Assembly (NCBI GenBank): GCA_963575745.1
Contig: CAUYUJ010019927.1
Location: 100,001-137,213, forward strand
Source of the DNA: Prorocentrum cordatum
Taxonomy: Eukaryota; Sar; Dinophyceae; Prorocentrales; Prorocentraceae
Reading direction: 5' to 3'
Length of the DNA stretch: 37,213 bases
The number at the start of each line of letters is the position of its first letter. The stretch's first letter is position 1. Both the position numbers and the translations under genes were made by a program. Under the pieces are notes generated by a model. It did not search any database, was not told where the DNA came from, and saw only the letters and a program-made list of their open reading frames with translations. Shown piece by piece: positions 9,660-17,938 of the stretch.

Positions 9660-9917
9660 CTGGATGCGGCGGAGCTTCGCCAGCTCGGCCCGGGCCTCGC
9701 CCTGGAGGCGGCCGAGCTCGCCGCCCACGGGCTGCCCGGCGGCGGCGGCCGCGGCAGCGGCGGCGGAGAGCTGCACGAAGCGGCCCACGCGGCGGGGGCC
9801 CAGCTTGCAGCGGTGGATGTAGTCGTCGAGCGCCGCGACGTCGGCCTGCGCCAGCGCGCGCCCGCAGGCCTCGAGGCGGCCGGTGGCGATCACGTGCACC
9901 GCCAGGAACTTCCCGTC
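9660..9917 (-). CDS. Exon of unrecognised gene (DGKFLAVHV segment)
   Basis: 258 nt, 86 codons, phase 0 at both ends. It begins DGKFLAVHVIATG after CCCCCAG, contains YIHRCKLGPRRVGRF, then an alanine run and EARAELAKLRRIQ, which looks like an amphipathic helix. It ends at CAG|GAGC, the same kind of boundary as the other introns of this gene. Codon third positions are nearly all G or C. The 27-nt exon upstream joins in frame to give ERAHPYSLV-DGKFLAV. I do not know the family. The next exon at lower coordinates was not found. Confidence 0.7.
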
Positions 9918-10123
9918 CTGGGGGCCAAACAATAACTGCACAGGCGCAAGTGTTCGCAGCTCCGCGCGGATTTCTTGGATCGGCGCTGGGCCCCCTTGGC
10001 GGCGCCTCCAGCGCCGCCCCTGGCGCGCTCCGCGCGCCAAAGAGGAGTGTCCATCGCCGATCCGAGAAATCCGCGCGGAGCTCCGAAAGTTTCTGTTCAT
10101 GCAGTTGTTGCTTCTTCGACGTC
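9918..10123 (-). mobile_element. GA...AG intron made of family B element (B4)
   Basis: Read on the minus strand the intron starts GACGTCGAAGAAGC and ends GTTTGGCCCCCAG. The 4-bp GACG occurs at both borders. Inside, arms with GAGCTCCGCGCGGATTTCTC pair with each other, and the core is GCGCGGAGCGCGCCAGGGG, as in B1 and B3. The 206-bp intron is therefore the element plus one copy of its duplicated target. Removing it keeps the reading frame. Confidence 0.75.
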
Positions 10124-10150
10124 CACGAGGCTGTACGGGTGGGCGCGCTC
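10124..10150 (-). CDS. 27-nt micro-exon of the same gene
   Basis: It encodes ERAHPYSLV, nine codons, between GTTGCCCCTCAG and the start of the B4 intron. The joined sequence is FKLRADP-ERAHPYSLV-DGKFLAV. It would have been part of a longer exon before two element insertions cut it out. Confidence 0.65.
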
Positions 10151-10581
10151 CTGAGGGGCAACGAGATCGGGACGCTGGCACGAGGGGGGGGAACATCGAC
10201 CTGGAACCAGCGATGCATCGCCGACAGATCGGCGACAGGCCTCCACTGACAAAACCGCACGTTCCTGGGCGGGGTGGGGCTGCTGGGCCATGCGTTCCCC
10301 ATGTTTTCTCGGATCAAAGCCGGCTCTCGCCAGCGGCCGTTCGCGACGATCTGGGCACCCCCGGAGCGCTCTCGGCGAGGCGCAGCCGCCCGAAAGCACC
10401 CCGAGGCTGGCAAGCCGCAGAGGACCAGCGTTTTACCACGCCTGGAAGCCTCGAACGAACCTCGAGCCTCGAGGCCTGCCCCCCTCCCCCATCGCTGCCC
10501 CTGAGCTCGAACACCTCGAACCTCGAACGAACCTCGAGCCTCGAGGCCTGCCCCCCTCCCCCCTCGCTGCCCCCGCGGCTC
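10151..10581 (-). mobile_element. GA...AG intron made of repeat H (H2)
   Basis: On the minus strand it starts GAGCCGCGGGGGCAGCGAGG and ends GTTGCCCCTCAG, with GAGC at both borders. The outer ends are weak inverted repeats (CTGAGGGGCAACGAG against CCGCGGGGGCAGCGAG). The body matches repeat H1 at 6331-6690 and contains a tandem pair of CCTCGAACGAACCTCGAGCC (10448 and 10515). It is 431 bp including the duplicated target. Confidence 0.72.
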
Positions 10582-10767
10582 CGGATCGGCGCGCAGCTTG
10601 AAGGGGGGGTAGGGCAGCATGCACACGGGGAACTCGGAGACGGGGCAGAGCAGCGGCAGCCCGGGCCCGGGGCGCGACCACCAGCGGGCGGCGCTGCAGC
10701 CCCCGCCCATCTCGGGCGAGACGTCCCCCCGCGCGACCTCGCGGATCAGGGGGGCCAGGTCCGCCTT
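10582..10767 (-). CDS. Exon of unrecognised gene (MLPYPPFKLRADP segment)
   Basis: 186 nt, 62 codons, phase 0. The acceptor is GTTTCCCTACAG. The product starts KADLAPLIREVARGD, contains CSAARWWSRPGPGLPLLCPV and ends SEFPVCMLPYPPFKLRADP. The Cys/Trp/Pro pattern looks like a folded domain, but I cannot name it. It continues in frame into the 27-nt exon. The intron upstream begins with a truncated family B end. Confidence 0.7.
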
Positions 10768-10872
10768 CTGTAGGGAAACAAAAAATGGCATAACCATGAA
10801 GAAGCTGGAGGTCCGCGCGGATTTCTCGGATCGGCGCTGGGGCCCCCTGGCGGCGCCTCCGGCGCCGCCCCT
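10768..10872. mobile_element. Family B element, truncated copy B2
   Basis: It has one arm only: CTGTAGGGAAACAAAAAATG, ATGAAGAAGCTGGAGGTCCG and CGCGGATTTCTCGGATCGGC, then GGCGCCTCCGGCGCCGCCCC. Similarity stops where a family D-like sequence begins. Its outer end supplies the 3' splice site of the exon at 10582-10767. Confidence 0.65.
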
Positions 10873-11053
10873 GGCATCGGAGGAGGCAGGGAAAGGCGTG
10901 AAGCGGGAAGGCGGATCAAGCAGGTTGGGCTCTGGCCCTCCCAGAGAGTAGCAAAACATAGCAAAAGCATACCGCTTCATGAAGTAGGAAGGCGGTCGAA
11001 GTAGATTGGGATCAGGGGATAGTAGAATACCTACGTTCAACGACCGACGGGTA
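10873..11053. mobile_element. Family D element, copy D3
   Basis: GTGAAGCGGGAAGGCGGATC, CATGAAGTAGGAAGGCGGTC, GAATACCTACGTTCAACGAC and CGACGGGTAAC match D1 and D2, but the left end is not clear. Confidence 0.55.
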
Positions 11054-11454
11054 ACAAGTCGGGAGCGGACCTAAGTTCAGAGCCCCAAAACATTTGGGAT
11101 ATGGGGTCTGTTCTGCAGATGTAAAAACTCAGCCACCTAGATGCAGCACCCTAATGCAAGCACGGGGACCTTGGAATACATCTTCGCTATGTTGTTCGGA
11201 TTAGGGACTCTGTTATTCTCGATGATTCCATGCCATCTTGCTGGCTCTTGCAAATTAACGCTGACCGCGTCTTGCTGGGCTGGCTCTTGCGAATTGTCGC
11301 TGACCGACGCTGGCCGACTCCAATCGGCGCTGATCGACGCCAAATCGACGCTACATGGACGCTAAATCGGAATCAGCGCTTCCTCACCGATCACCAGGCG
11401 CCAGCGCAGGGAATGCGATCGAAAGACGGGATTGCGAGGACATACGCGAGCATA
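11054..11454 (+). repeat. Stretch ending in dispersed repeat J, copy 2
   Basis: From 11275 it has CTTGCGAATTGTCGCTGACC, AATCGGCGCTGATCGACGCC, AAATCGACGCTACATGG, CCAGGCGCCAGCGCA and GATTGCGAGGACATACGCGA, in the same order as 6033-6195. The part before 11275 is lower in GC with no gene seen. Confidence 0.55.
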
Positions 11455-12035
11455 GTTCAACCACTCCCAATCCCCCCTGGCGTAGGCTGGGCCATGGCTT
11501 GGCCTGGGCCACATTGGCCGATCCACCCCCCAGATGCGAGTACAGGGTGTTCTCGTCGGGTTTCGAGGGGCATATCCCCAACTGGGGTGGTGGGATGATG
11601 GGGATCGATTTTGGGATGGGGGTGGGGATAGGGATCGCTCAAACAGTGCTGAACACAGGGCTCCCAGGTGGCGAACCCAACGGTGGCGACGAGGGCCTCC
11701 CAGGAGGCCCCGAGGCGAGGGTAGCGGTATCGGTGCCTTTCCCTCTTCTGAGCACAAGGCTCCCGTGAGCTGCTAAAACGAAACTACGCATGCTAAAACT
11801 CGAGGAACACCGAAGGGACTCGCCACCACAAAAGCAACGGAACGCATGCAAACCTAAGGTCGGCGCCGAGCCCAGGGTGCAAGTGAGAAGGGGCGGGCCT
11901 TCTCAGAATGCTCGGAAGTCCTCTGGCCTTCTGATAAATGCCCTAAGCCTTCCCCGAAGACCTAGAAAACCTCTCGGAGGGCCCGAGGCCTTCTGAGAAG
12001 CCCCGCCGCCTTCTGAGAAGGCCTCCTCCTTCTCA
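11455..12035 (+). repeat. Dispersed repeat I, copy 1
   Basis: This matches 23100-23665 over about 530 bp with few differences: TCTCGTCGGGTTTCGAGGGG, CATATCCCCAACTGGGG, CACAGGGCTCCCAGGTGGCG, AACGGTGGCGACGAG, AACTCGAGGAACACCGAAGG and CAACGGAACGCATGCAAACC. It ends in several CTTCTGAGAAG words. A third, partial copy is at 13963-14130. This is the longest within-window duplication apart from tandem repeats. Confidence 0.8.
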
Positions 12036-12429
12036 CTTCCCCCCCCCCCGCTCGCCGCCGACCCTTCCGACCTAGCATCGGACCCTGCTTCAACGAGCTG
12101 ACTACACCGAGGCTCCCACGAGTTGCTGCCGAGCCCGCCCTCGCCTCGCAGCCCAGGTCGCCCAGGCGGTCCGGGGCGGCGCGCTGGGCCGGCGCCGGAG
12201 CCGCCGCGGGCGACCCCGCGGCGGCGCTGGCCTGTTCGGACGCCCGAGACGGGCACGGACAAAAAAAAGGCGCACGCGGAGGGCACTGTTCGTCGCTGTT
12301 GGACTGCGGGTGCAGGCTCTCTCGCAAGAGGAACGTTGGCACGGGCGGCACGGAGGACGGCGCCACAACATGCGCGGCGCGCTGCCCGCGACTCGCCGCC
12401 TCCGCATGCTCAGAAGCAGAGCGGCTGAC
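12036..12429. other. GC-rich stretch, no gene recognised
   Basis: Open frames exist on both strands but none shows a recognisable domain. It probably lies in the intron between the exons ending near 12430 and starting at 10767 of the minus-strand gene. Confidence 0.4.
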
Positions 12430-12694
12430 ACACCAGAGGGGCGACTGAGCGGCGCAGCGCACGGCCACCGGAAAGGATGGCGGGGAGCTGCGAGCCGTTT
12501 CTCGCTCTGGCCGCCCTGGAGGCACGCTCGTCCCTGCTGGCGATCGCCTGGCGCCCACGCTCGCTCGCTTCTTCAGGCGAAGCGAAGCCGAGGGCCGACA
12601 GGACGCCGCCAGGGCCTGGCAGGATGAGGGCCTGTTGCCCCCTCCGCAGGGCGGAACAGCTGCCGCTGGGCGGGCGCGGGCCGGGGCCACGTTC
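12430..12694 (-). CDS. Exon of unrecognised gene, 3' boundary unsure
   Basis: It starts at GAACGTGGC after CTTCCCCTAG. The product includes ALRRGQQALILPGPGG and SALGFASPEEASERGRQAIA, followed by SRDERASRAARARNGSQLPA, and meets a stop near 12418, so the true donor lies before that. The frame joins the upstream exon exactly (FVE-ERGPG). The + strand also has an open frame here starting MAGSCEPFLALAALEA, but without the splice support. Confidence 0.5.
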
Positions 12695-12898
12695 CTAGGG
12701 GAAGAGAAAGTGGCATAAGCATAAAAACTCGGAGGTCCGCGCGGATTTCTCGGGTCGGCGCTGGACCCCCTCTATGGCGCGCGGAGCGCGCCAGGGGCGG
12801 CGCCGGAGGCGCCGCCAAGGGGGCCCCGGCGCCGATCCGAGACATCCGCGCGGACCTCCAGCTTCTTCATGTTTATGTCACTTTTGTTCCGCTAGTTC
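12695..12898 (-). mobile_element. GA...AG intron made of family B element (B3)
   Basis: It is the cleanest copy of family B. The ends are CTAGGGGAAGAGAAAGTGGC on + and CTAGCGGAACAAAAGTGAC on -, each followed by CATAANCAT and GGAGGTCCGCGCGGAT, with a GC core between. GAAC on the minus strand occurs at both borders. The minus-strand intron reads GAACTAGCGG...CTTCCCCTAG, 204 bp. Its removal joins GTTGAG to GAACGTGGC in the open frame. Confidence 0.78.
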
Positions 12899-12985
12899 CT
12901 CAACGAACGCCCCCACCGTGCGATGCCCAACAGCAAAAGTTGTCCAAGACCGACAGCTGCCGCCTGTTGGGCAGGCGGCCTGCTG
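12899..12985 (-). CDS. Exon of unrecognised gene, 5' boundary unsure
   Basis: The product is roughly AACPTGGSCRSWTTFAVGHR followed by TVGAFVE, ending at GTTGAG before the B3 intron. A possible acceptor is GTGAGGCAGCAG near 12985. The open frame extends further upstream toward 13090. Support is the exact in-frame join across B3. Confidence 0.45.
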
Positions 12986-13096
12986 CCTCACATGGGCCAC
13001 GCCCGCGGCGACACCGGCAGCGGGCCCTGTCCCAAGTAGACAGGAGGTGCGGTCAGTCTTCGTCCCCACTCTTTCCGCACCCATGGAAGAAGAAAT

Positions 13097-13256
13097 TGAA
13101 GGGGCCCTGGGACACACAGATAAATATACACAAATAAAACGATTCCACATATTTCCCCATATTCCTTGGGTTTTCGTCTTCCCCCCCACTTCCCATATTT
13201 TCCCATATTTTCTGGGGAACCGACGATTAATTGTGTCTGTGTTTTTTCCCTCCTGA
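13097..13256. mobile_element. Family C inverted-repeat element, copy C1
   Basis: 160 bp. It starts TGAAGGGGCCCTGGGACAC and ends TTGTGTCTGTGTTTTTTCCC TCCTGA. A 5-bp duplication GAAAT flanks it (13092-13096 and 13257-13261). It matches C2 almost end to end, and the same duplication length at C2 supports the boundaries. The interior has CCCATATTTTCCCATATTTT and a C-run. Confidence 0.85.
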
Positions 13257-13261
13257 GAAAT

Positions 13262-13499
13262 AGAGTAATCAACATACTCCGAGTTTCTTAATAAGCGTCG
13301 GGGGGGCGTCGCCCCCGCCGACAGCCCCGCAACGACCCCCGTCGCGGGCAGCCACCGCGCGCCGAAGGCGCTCCGACCCCCGTCGCGGCGCGACGACGAG
13401 GCGAGGTTGACCCTCGTCGGGGGGGAACCCCCCACGCTTGTTCAGAAAAACCCAGAGTCAACTTCCGACGACCCGCGCGGACCGCCAAAAACGTTCTGT
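13262..13499. other. No gene recognised; family B-like tail near 13470
   Basis: Positions 13470-13505 (CGACCCGCGCGGACCGCCAA then AAACGTTCTGTTT) resemble the right arm of family B. The rest shows nothing I can support. Confidence 0.4.
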
Positions 13500-13696
13500 T
13501 TGCGCCGTTCGGGCGGGTGCACATGGGGGGTGACCCAAATGGAGGGTGAAGGAAAAAGCCCTCTAGGGACCCTTCAGGGCACCTTTTGGGCCCCTGCTGG
13601 CTCCAAAGGGAGCCCCGAAGTGCCGCTTCAGGGTCTCCTCCTTCACCTCCCATTCGGCTCCCCCCCCGTCCGCACCCGCCCGAACCGTTTGGCGCC
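13500..13696. repeat. Inverted-repeat element M
   Basis: The left arm GCGCCGTTCGGGCGGGTGCA plus GGAGGGTGAAGGA pairs with the right arm CCTTCACCTCCCATTCGG plus CGCACCCGCCCGAACCG. Further inside, AGGGACCCTTCAGGG pairs loosely with CCGCTTCAGGGTC. It is about 197 bp in all, with no clear target duplication. Confidence 0.7.
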
Positions 13697-13699
13697 CTT

Positions 13700-13962
13700 C
13701 GAACCCCTTGCGGTCGTCCCGAGCCTGGGCCCCCGCGGCCGCGGGCGGCGCCGCGGCGGCGCCGCTCTTGCGCGGCCTGGGCGGCGCCGGGCCGCCGCGG
13801 ACGGCGCCGCGGCGGCGCCGGCCTGGACCGCCGCGGCCGCGGGCGGCGCAGCGGCGGCGCCCGCCTCGGCCGCCGCGGCGCTCTCGGTACCCGGCGGGCT
13901 GGCGGCCGCGCCCGGGGCGTGCGGCGGGGCGCGGCACGCGGCCAGCAGCGTCGCGCCAACCT
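13700..13962 (-). CDS. Possible Ala-rich exon of the minus-strand gene
   Basis: After CGATACTTACCAG the minus strand reads VGATLLAACRAPPHAPGAAA, then an alanine-rich stretch (PPGTESAAAAEAGAAAAPPA). The same junction on + reads CCTG|GTAAGTATC, a perfect GT donor, so a + strand exon ending at 13962 is a real alternative. GGCGCC-rich sequence makes all frames open. I lean to minus from its neighbours. Confidence 0.3.
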
Positions 13963-14130
13963 GGTAAGTATCGTTTGGCCGATCCCCATCCCCAGCGGCG
14001 TGGCCTGGGCCCCGCTGGCCGAGTTACCCCCCTAGATGGGGATAGAGGTCGTCCCCGTCGGGTTTCGAGGGGTGTATCCCTAACTGGGGGGGTAATTTGG
14101 TGGGGTCTCGAAGGGGATAAGGATGGGGAT
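13963..14130 (+). repeat. Dispersed repeat I, partial copy 3
   Basis: CCCCGTCGGGTTTCGAGGGG, GTATCCCTAACTGGGGGGG and GGGGATGGGGATCGGATG match the left part of repeats at 11530 and 23150. It starts at or near GTAAGTATC. Confidence 0.6.
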
Positions 14131-14395
14131 GGGGATCGGATGAACGATACCGACCTGAGACGAGGCCAGGACGAGGACAAGCATTTTCCATCGGCGGCGA
14201 GGCAGAGGCAGTCCGAGCCAGCGTGTGGCAGATCGACGAGGAAGAGACACGCCGGGCGGGGGCAAATCGAGCGTCTCTGAGGTCCGGCAGCTCTGGAGGA
14301 TGCCTCAGACGCAGCGGCCTCCTCAGAGAGCGCTCCGGAGCGCGCTGTGAGAGTGTCCCCGAGCGCACTGGAGCGAGCTCGTCCTCGTCCCAGCC
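14131..14395 (+). repeat. Dispersed repeat G, copy 2
   Basis: At 14270-14395 GTCTCTGAGGTCCGGCAGCT, CTGGAGGATGCCTCAGACGC and CTCCTCAGAGAGCGCTCCGG match 2590-2720 and 19150-19250. It directly abuts family A copy A3. Confidence 0.55.
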
Positions 14396-14565
14396 GTAGG
14401 TCGGGCATGTCCTCCTACAGACGGACTTGGGGCGAAAGATACAAAACACTCCACAGAAACAAAAAAAACTCCCAAAGAGTCAAGAGTAGTCCACAAAGAT
14501 CGCCCCCGTACTAATTTTTGACTATTCTGGAACATCCCTCCTGTAGAGGGACATGCCCGACGGAA
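14396..14565. mobile_element. Family A inverted-repeat element, copy A3
   Basis: Left end GTAGGTCGGGCATGTCCTCC; right end TAGAGGGACATGCCCGACGG. A/T-rich interior with CAAAACACTCC and AAAAAAAACTCCC. Flanked by TCCCAGCC and TCCCGGCC, seven of eight bases equal. Confidence 0.82.
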
Positions 14566-14768
14566 TCCCGGCCCCGTCCGACAACCAGCGGCAGCGCCGG
14601 CGGCGCCTCCCGCACCGCGAGCGGCGGCGCCTGGCCGAGGGGCACCGGGAGCGGCTGGCCGTGGGCCCTCGCGCGGGGGGGGCAGGCATCGAGGCTCTCG
14701 CAGCGGCTGCGCCAGCGGCCGTCGCCGTCGAGGAACTTCACCACCACCATGGGCGCTGCGGTCGTCAT
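14566..14768 (-). CDS. Possible first exon of the minus-strand gene
   Basis: An ATG at 14768 opens MTTAAPMVVVKFLDGDGRWR, followed by SRCESLDAC and a proline-rich tail (RARAHGQPLPVPLGQAPPLA). The frame is also open upstream of the ATG. It ends where family A element A3 begins. Its reading fits the style of the exons at 10582-10767 (Trp/Arg/Cys patches). Linkage to those exons is inferred from strand and spacing only. Confidence 0.4.
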
Positions 14769-15132
14769 CGCCGTCTCGAGGGCGCTCGGGCCTGTGAGCC
14801 TCGTGGGAGCGGGCAGGCGGGTGCGGGCGACCTCGTGTCGCGAGAGAGGAGGTGGTGCAAAACCGATGGAGCCTAAATGGCTGGTTACGCCATGCTCCTC
14901 CAAGCCCCGTTCTCCTCCTCTTCCTCCTTCTCGTGAGATTCCCTCCTCCCTCCTCTCTCAGCTAAGTGTCCCCTGCCCTTTAAATTTCCGGCGCCCCTCT
15001 GTTCCCCGCGATATTGTCTCCCGTCTCTCCTCCTCCTCATCCTGCTCCTCCTCCTCCTCCTCCTCCTCCTCCTCCTCCTCCTCCTCCTCCTCCTCCTCCT
15101 CCTCCTCCTCCTCCTCCTCCTCCTCCTCCTCT
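14769..15132. repeat. CTC microsatellite with leader
   Basis: From about 15029 to 15132 the + strand is an uninterrupted CTC run; 14905-15028 is pyrimidine-rich. Poly-Ser, poly-Pro and poly-Gly frames are artefacts. Confidence 0.85.
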
Positions 15133-15916
15133 GTCCAACCTCCTACGTGTGCACGCGTCCTTGGCTGCGTGCACTACAGAGTCCGCTGGCATGTTGTACC
15201 TGCGACGGCACCTAAACACAGTGTCACGCTCTGCACGCCGACCCGCCCGTGAGATATCGACCATCAGCTTGGCCGAACGTCGGAAAACCACTTAAACATG
15301 AGCACTAAAAGAGGAGCCGCAAAAAATTGAGATGCCGATACATCCGTCTGCGGTTCCCTTGCCATCCACTTAAACCCAAACTCGGCGCGCTGGTCCGTCC
15401 CACTCCAGGTCTGAGGGGTGCGGGGGTGGAAGCGGGCAGGTCGAGAGGCTGCAGGGTTACTTAACGAACACTGCTCTGGATTGCAGGTGGCCATTGATCC
15501 CGCTGTCGGAGACCTGCTGTAGCAACTTGGCAGGCGTCCGGAATAAACGCGTCGCGGCTCTCTGTCCAGATCTTGGCGGGTGGACGCGGGCGGAGGCGGT
15601 GCCGCCAACGGTCCCCCCAGCGCGCGGTGGAATCTGTCTCCCCGAGCTAGTTTGTGCCCAGTGCTGCCACGGGGCACTCTTGACCCAAGCATGTTTCCAT
15701 CGCTCACGGTCCGCGTCCGCTGCCAGCACCGTCGTCCACTCTGCTTGGGATCCGTGCTCTCTCGGGCCCACTTCGAGGGTGACTGCCCGTCGAAGCACGA
15801 GCGCGAGGAGGAGAGGGAGGAGGACGACGACGGCGGCGGCGGCGGCGACGGCGCCGCCGAGGAGAGGCGAGGGACAGGAGGAGATGAAAGAAGGGCAGCC
15901 AGGAAGAGGAAGAGAG
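15133..15916. other. Mostly unique DNA, no gene I can support
   Basis: A + strand frame from 15494 (IPLSETCCSNLAGVRNKR and onward) is open past 15900, but ends in Arg/Glu-rich low complexity. It has no recognisable domain. A remote exon cannot be excluded. Confidence 0.35.
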
Positions 15917-16105
15917 CATTTCTCACTCGCGGCGATAACGGGCGTCAGGAGGGGGGGGGGGGGGGGACGAGGCCGTGTGGCTCTGGCACCACAGCAACTG
16001 AGCGCGCCAGGGGCACTGCCGCGGGCGCACCAACGCGGGGGGGAGCGCGTTACGTGGGGAGGGGGGGGGGTCCAGAACACGCGTTCTGGCCCAGAGGGTG
16101 AAAAA
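15917..16105 (+). repeat. Dispersed repeat N, copy 2
   Basis: TTTCTCACTCGCGGCGATAA, GGGAGCGCGTTACGTGGGG and runs of up to about 17 G match 1105-1325 in order. Confidence 0.6.
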
Positions 16106-16564
16106 AAGAGCTCTCGAAGGAGGAGGGCGAAGACGACGAGGGAAGACGACGACGAGGAACGACGAGGCCCACCGACGACGCGGAGCGGCGACGGCGAGGA
16201 ACGACGGGGCAAGAACTGCGCGGGCGCCCAGGCCCACAGAGAGACGGCCTCCTCCGGCCCTCCGCCGCGGCCGGGGAGGGGGGGGGGGCCGCTGGCGCTG
16301 GCAGGCGTGAGCGCGCGGCGTCGTAGCAGTCGCCGCCATCGCCGCCGCCGCCGCCGCCGCCGCCCGCCGCCGCCGCCCGTCGCCGCCGTCGGCCGCCGTC
16401 GGCCTTTTCCCCCCAGAGCCGCTGCGGCCCACGTCGGTGAGCCACAGCTCGAGCGCAACGACTGCGGTAGCGACCTTGCCCGTCAGCGTGGGGAACAGAA
16501 ACCGGCGAGGGGTGTAAGTCTCCCCCTGCCCCATCCTGGGTCTGGGTCGGCCAGGCGGCGGGTC
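16106..16564. other. GACGA- and GCC-rich stretch, no gene
   Basis: GACGACGAG words (16130-16175) and GCCGCCGCC runs (16330-16390) dominate. Open frames are low-complexity Arg or Ala. Confidence 0.5.
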
Positions 16565-16750
16565 GCTGGAGCGTCCAAGGTGGCCCAAGATAGCTCCAAG
16601 ATGGCCCAATATGGTTCCAATATGGCGCAAGAAAGCTCAAGATCACAAGATCTCCCAAGATGGCGTCCCACGTGTTCCAAGGAGGAGGAGGAGGAGGAGG
16701 AGGAGGAGGAGGAGGAGAAGGAGGACGAGGAGGAGGAGGAGCAGGCTCGC
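16565..16750 (+). repeat. CCAAGATGGC array copy 2, then GGA run
   Basis: GTGGCCCAAGATAGCTCCAA, GATGGCCCAATATGG and CTCAAGATCACAAGATC belong to the dispersed CCAAGANGGC family. A GGA microsatellite follows (16680-16743). Confidence 0.7.
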
Positions 16751-17454
16751 GACAGGGCGGCCATGTCAGCCACGCCCTCAGCGGCGCCTAGCCTTGAGGG
16801 CGCGGCATCGGCAGTGCAGCAACTCCCCAGGGCTCGACCAGTAAGCTGCGTTTTGCATCGGCAGCGCAGCAACTCCCCGGGGCCCGACCTGAGCTGTGTT
16901 CTGCGTGCTCGTGCTGCGTTCGCGCGCACACCCGAGGGGGAACCGGGCGGGGCGGGCCTGGAGCCCACGCAGGACTGCAGGCGGCACGGCCAGGCCCCCG
17001 GCCGCAGGCGTGCCGTATGAGGCAGGGGCGCCCTTGAGACCCACCCCATCTTGAGCATTCTCTTGGGGCGGAAGGCTCCAGGTGAAATCCATATGGGCTG
17101 TTGCACCCGGAAGATGGATCCGTCGTTGGATTCGCCTTCTGCAGGTCCAAGCCCCGAAAACTCATCGAGACGGCGTTTCACATTTCACCCTTTGCACTCC
17201 ACCCAAAGAAAATGCTCGGCCATCGGGTCGGGACGAGGCCTGTTGGTCAAGCGGTTGGTCTCGATGGAACCGGGACCGTGACAGCCAGTGGGATCGCACG
17301 ACCTGGGGCGAGAGGGACTCAGCCAGGAGCACCTCTGCCAGGGGAAGAGTGGGGCGAGCGCCAGGATCGGCTGTAGCGGACCCCCAGGACCGGCACCCAG
17401 TGGAGACCGCAGTGGTCTCGCTCAGAAAACAAGACTGAGACGCGGGCGGAGGTG
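16751..17454. repeat. Stretch with a 53-bp direct repeat, no gene
   Basis: GCATCGGCAGTGCAGCAACT CCCC at 16804 recurs as GCATCGGCAGCGCAGCAACT CCCC at 16857. A minus-strand frame (MKRRLDEFSGLGPAEG at about 17181) is open across it but lacks recognisable domains. TGGTCAAGCGG at 17245 resembles a tRNA A box but has no partner. Confidence 0.4.
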
Positions 17455-17760
17455 GTCAACCGTCTTCAAAAGGGCGTGCGGCGCACTCTTCGCGGAAGGA
17501 TGGAACAAGGCCTACGACCAGCGGTACGGGAAGGGCCAGAGCAAAGGTACCTACAATCACAGGAAGGCCATGAGGAGTTCTGCGAGGCCTTCGTGGCGGA
17601 GCTGGCCACCGTGGACCACGACATCCGCCGCCTCTGCTGCAGTCGGCGACTGGACGTTGACGGGGACACGGTCTGCCGGCAGCAGCAGAGCCGCCAGGGG
17701 CACACGCTGCCGGCAAGGGGCAGGGTGGCAAGCGGCACAGCGAGGCGACCTGGCCTGCAG
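17455..17760 (+). CDS. Exon-like segment, unknown protein, possible frameshift
   Basis: One frame reads VFKRACGALFAEGWNKAYDQ RYGKG to about 17570. A second frame continues EEFCEAFVAELATVDHDIRR LCC to 17760. Both have high third-position GC. A one-base shift near 17565 would link them, by mutation or assembly error. The open frame resumes beyond the palindrome at 17761-17938 (GTGPDCEDFELRRPGGQRG). I do not recognise a family. Confidence 0.35.
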
Positions 17761-17938
17761 TCAGCGAGCGAAGAACGGTGTAAAATAAACTTTCCGCCGT
17801 CGGAGACACCTGCCCCTGGGCAGCTGGAAAGTTTATACCCCTACGGTGCCACCGTAAGGGTACAAACTTTCCAGCCGCCCTGGGACAGGCGCCCCCGACA
17901 GCGAAAAAGTTTATTTTACACCGTTCTTCGCCCGTTAA
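17761..17938. mobile_element. 178-bp near-perfect palindrome with TSD
   Basis: Arms of more than 80 bases pair almost fully: GCGAAGAACGGTGTAAAATA with its complement at the other end, and CTGGAAAGTTTATACCC with GGGTACAAACTTTCCAG, around a loop of a few bases near GGTGCCACC. Outer ends are TCAGCG and TTAACG. TGCAG flanks both sides (17756-17760 and 17939-17943). It sits in an open frame and, with its duplication, adds 183 bp, a multiple of three. Confidence 0.85.

Noticed and set aside
17240-17290. tRNA-like A box TGGTCAAGCGG
   Set aside because: No B box or cloverleaf can be drawn in the following 80 bases.
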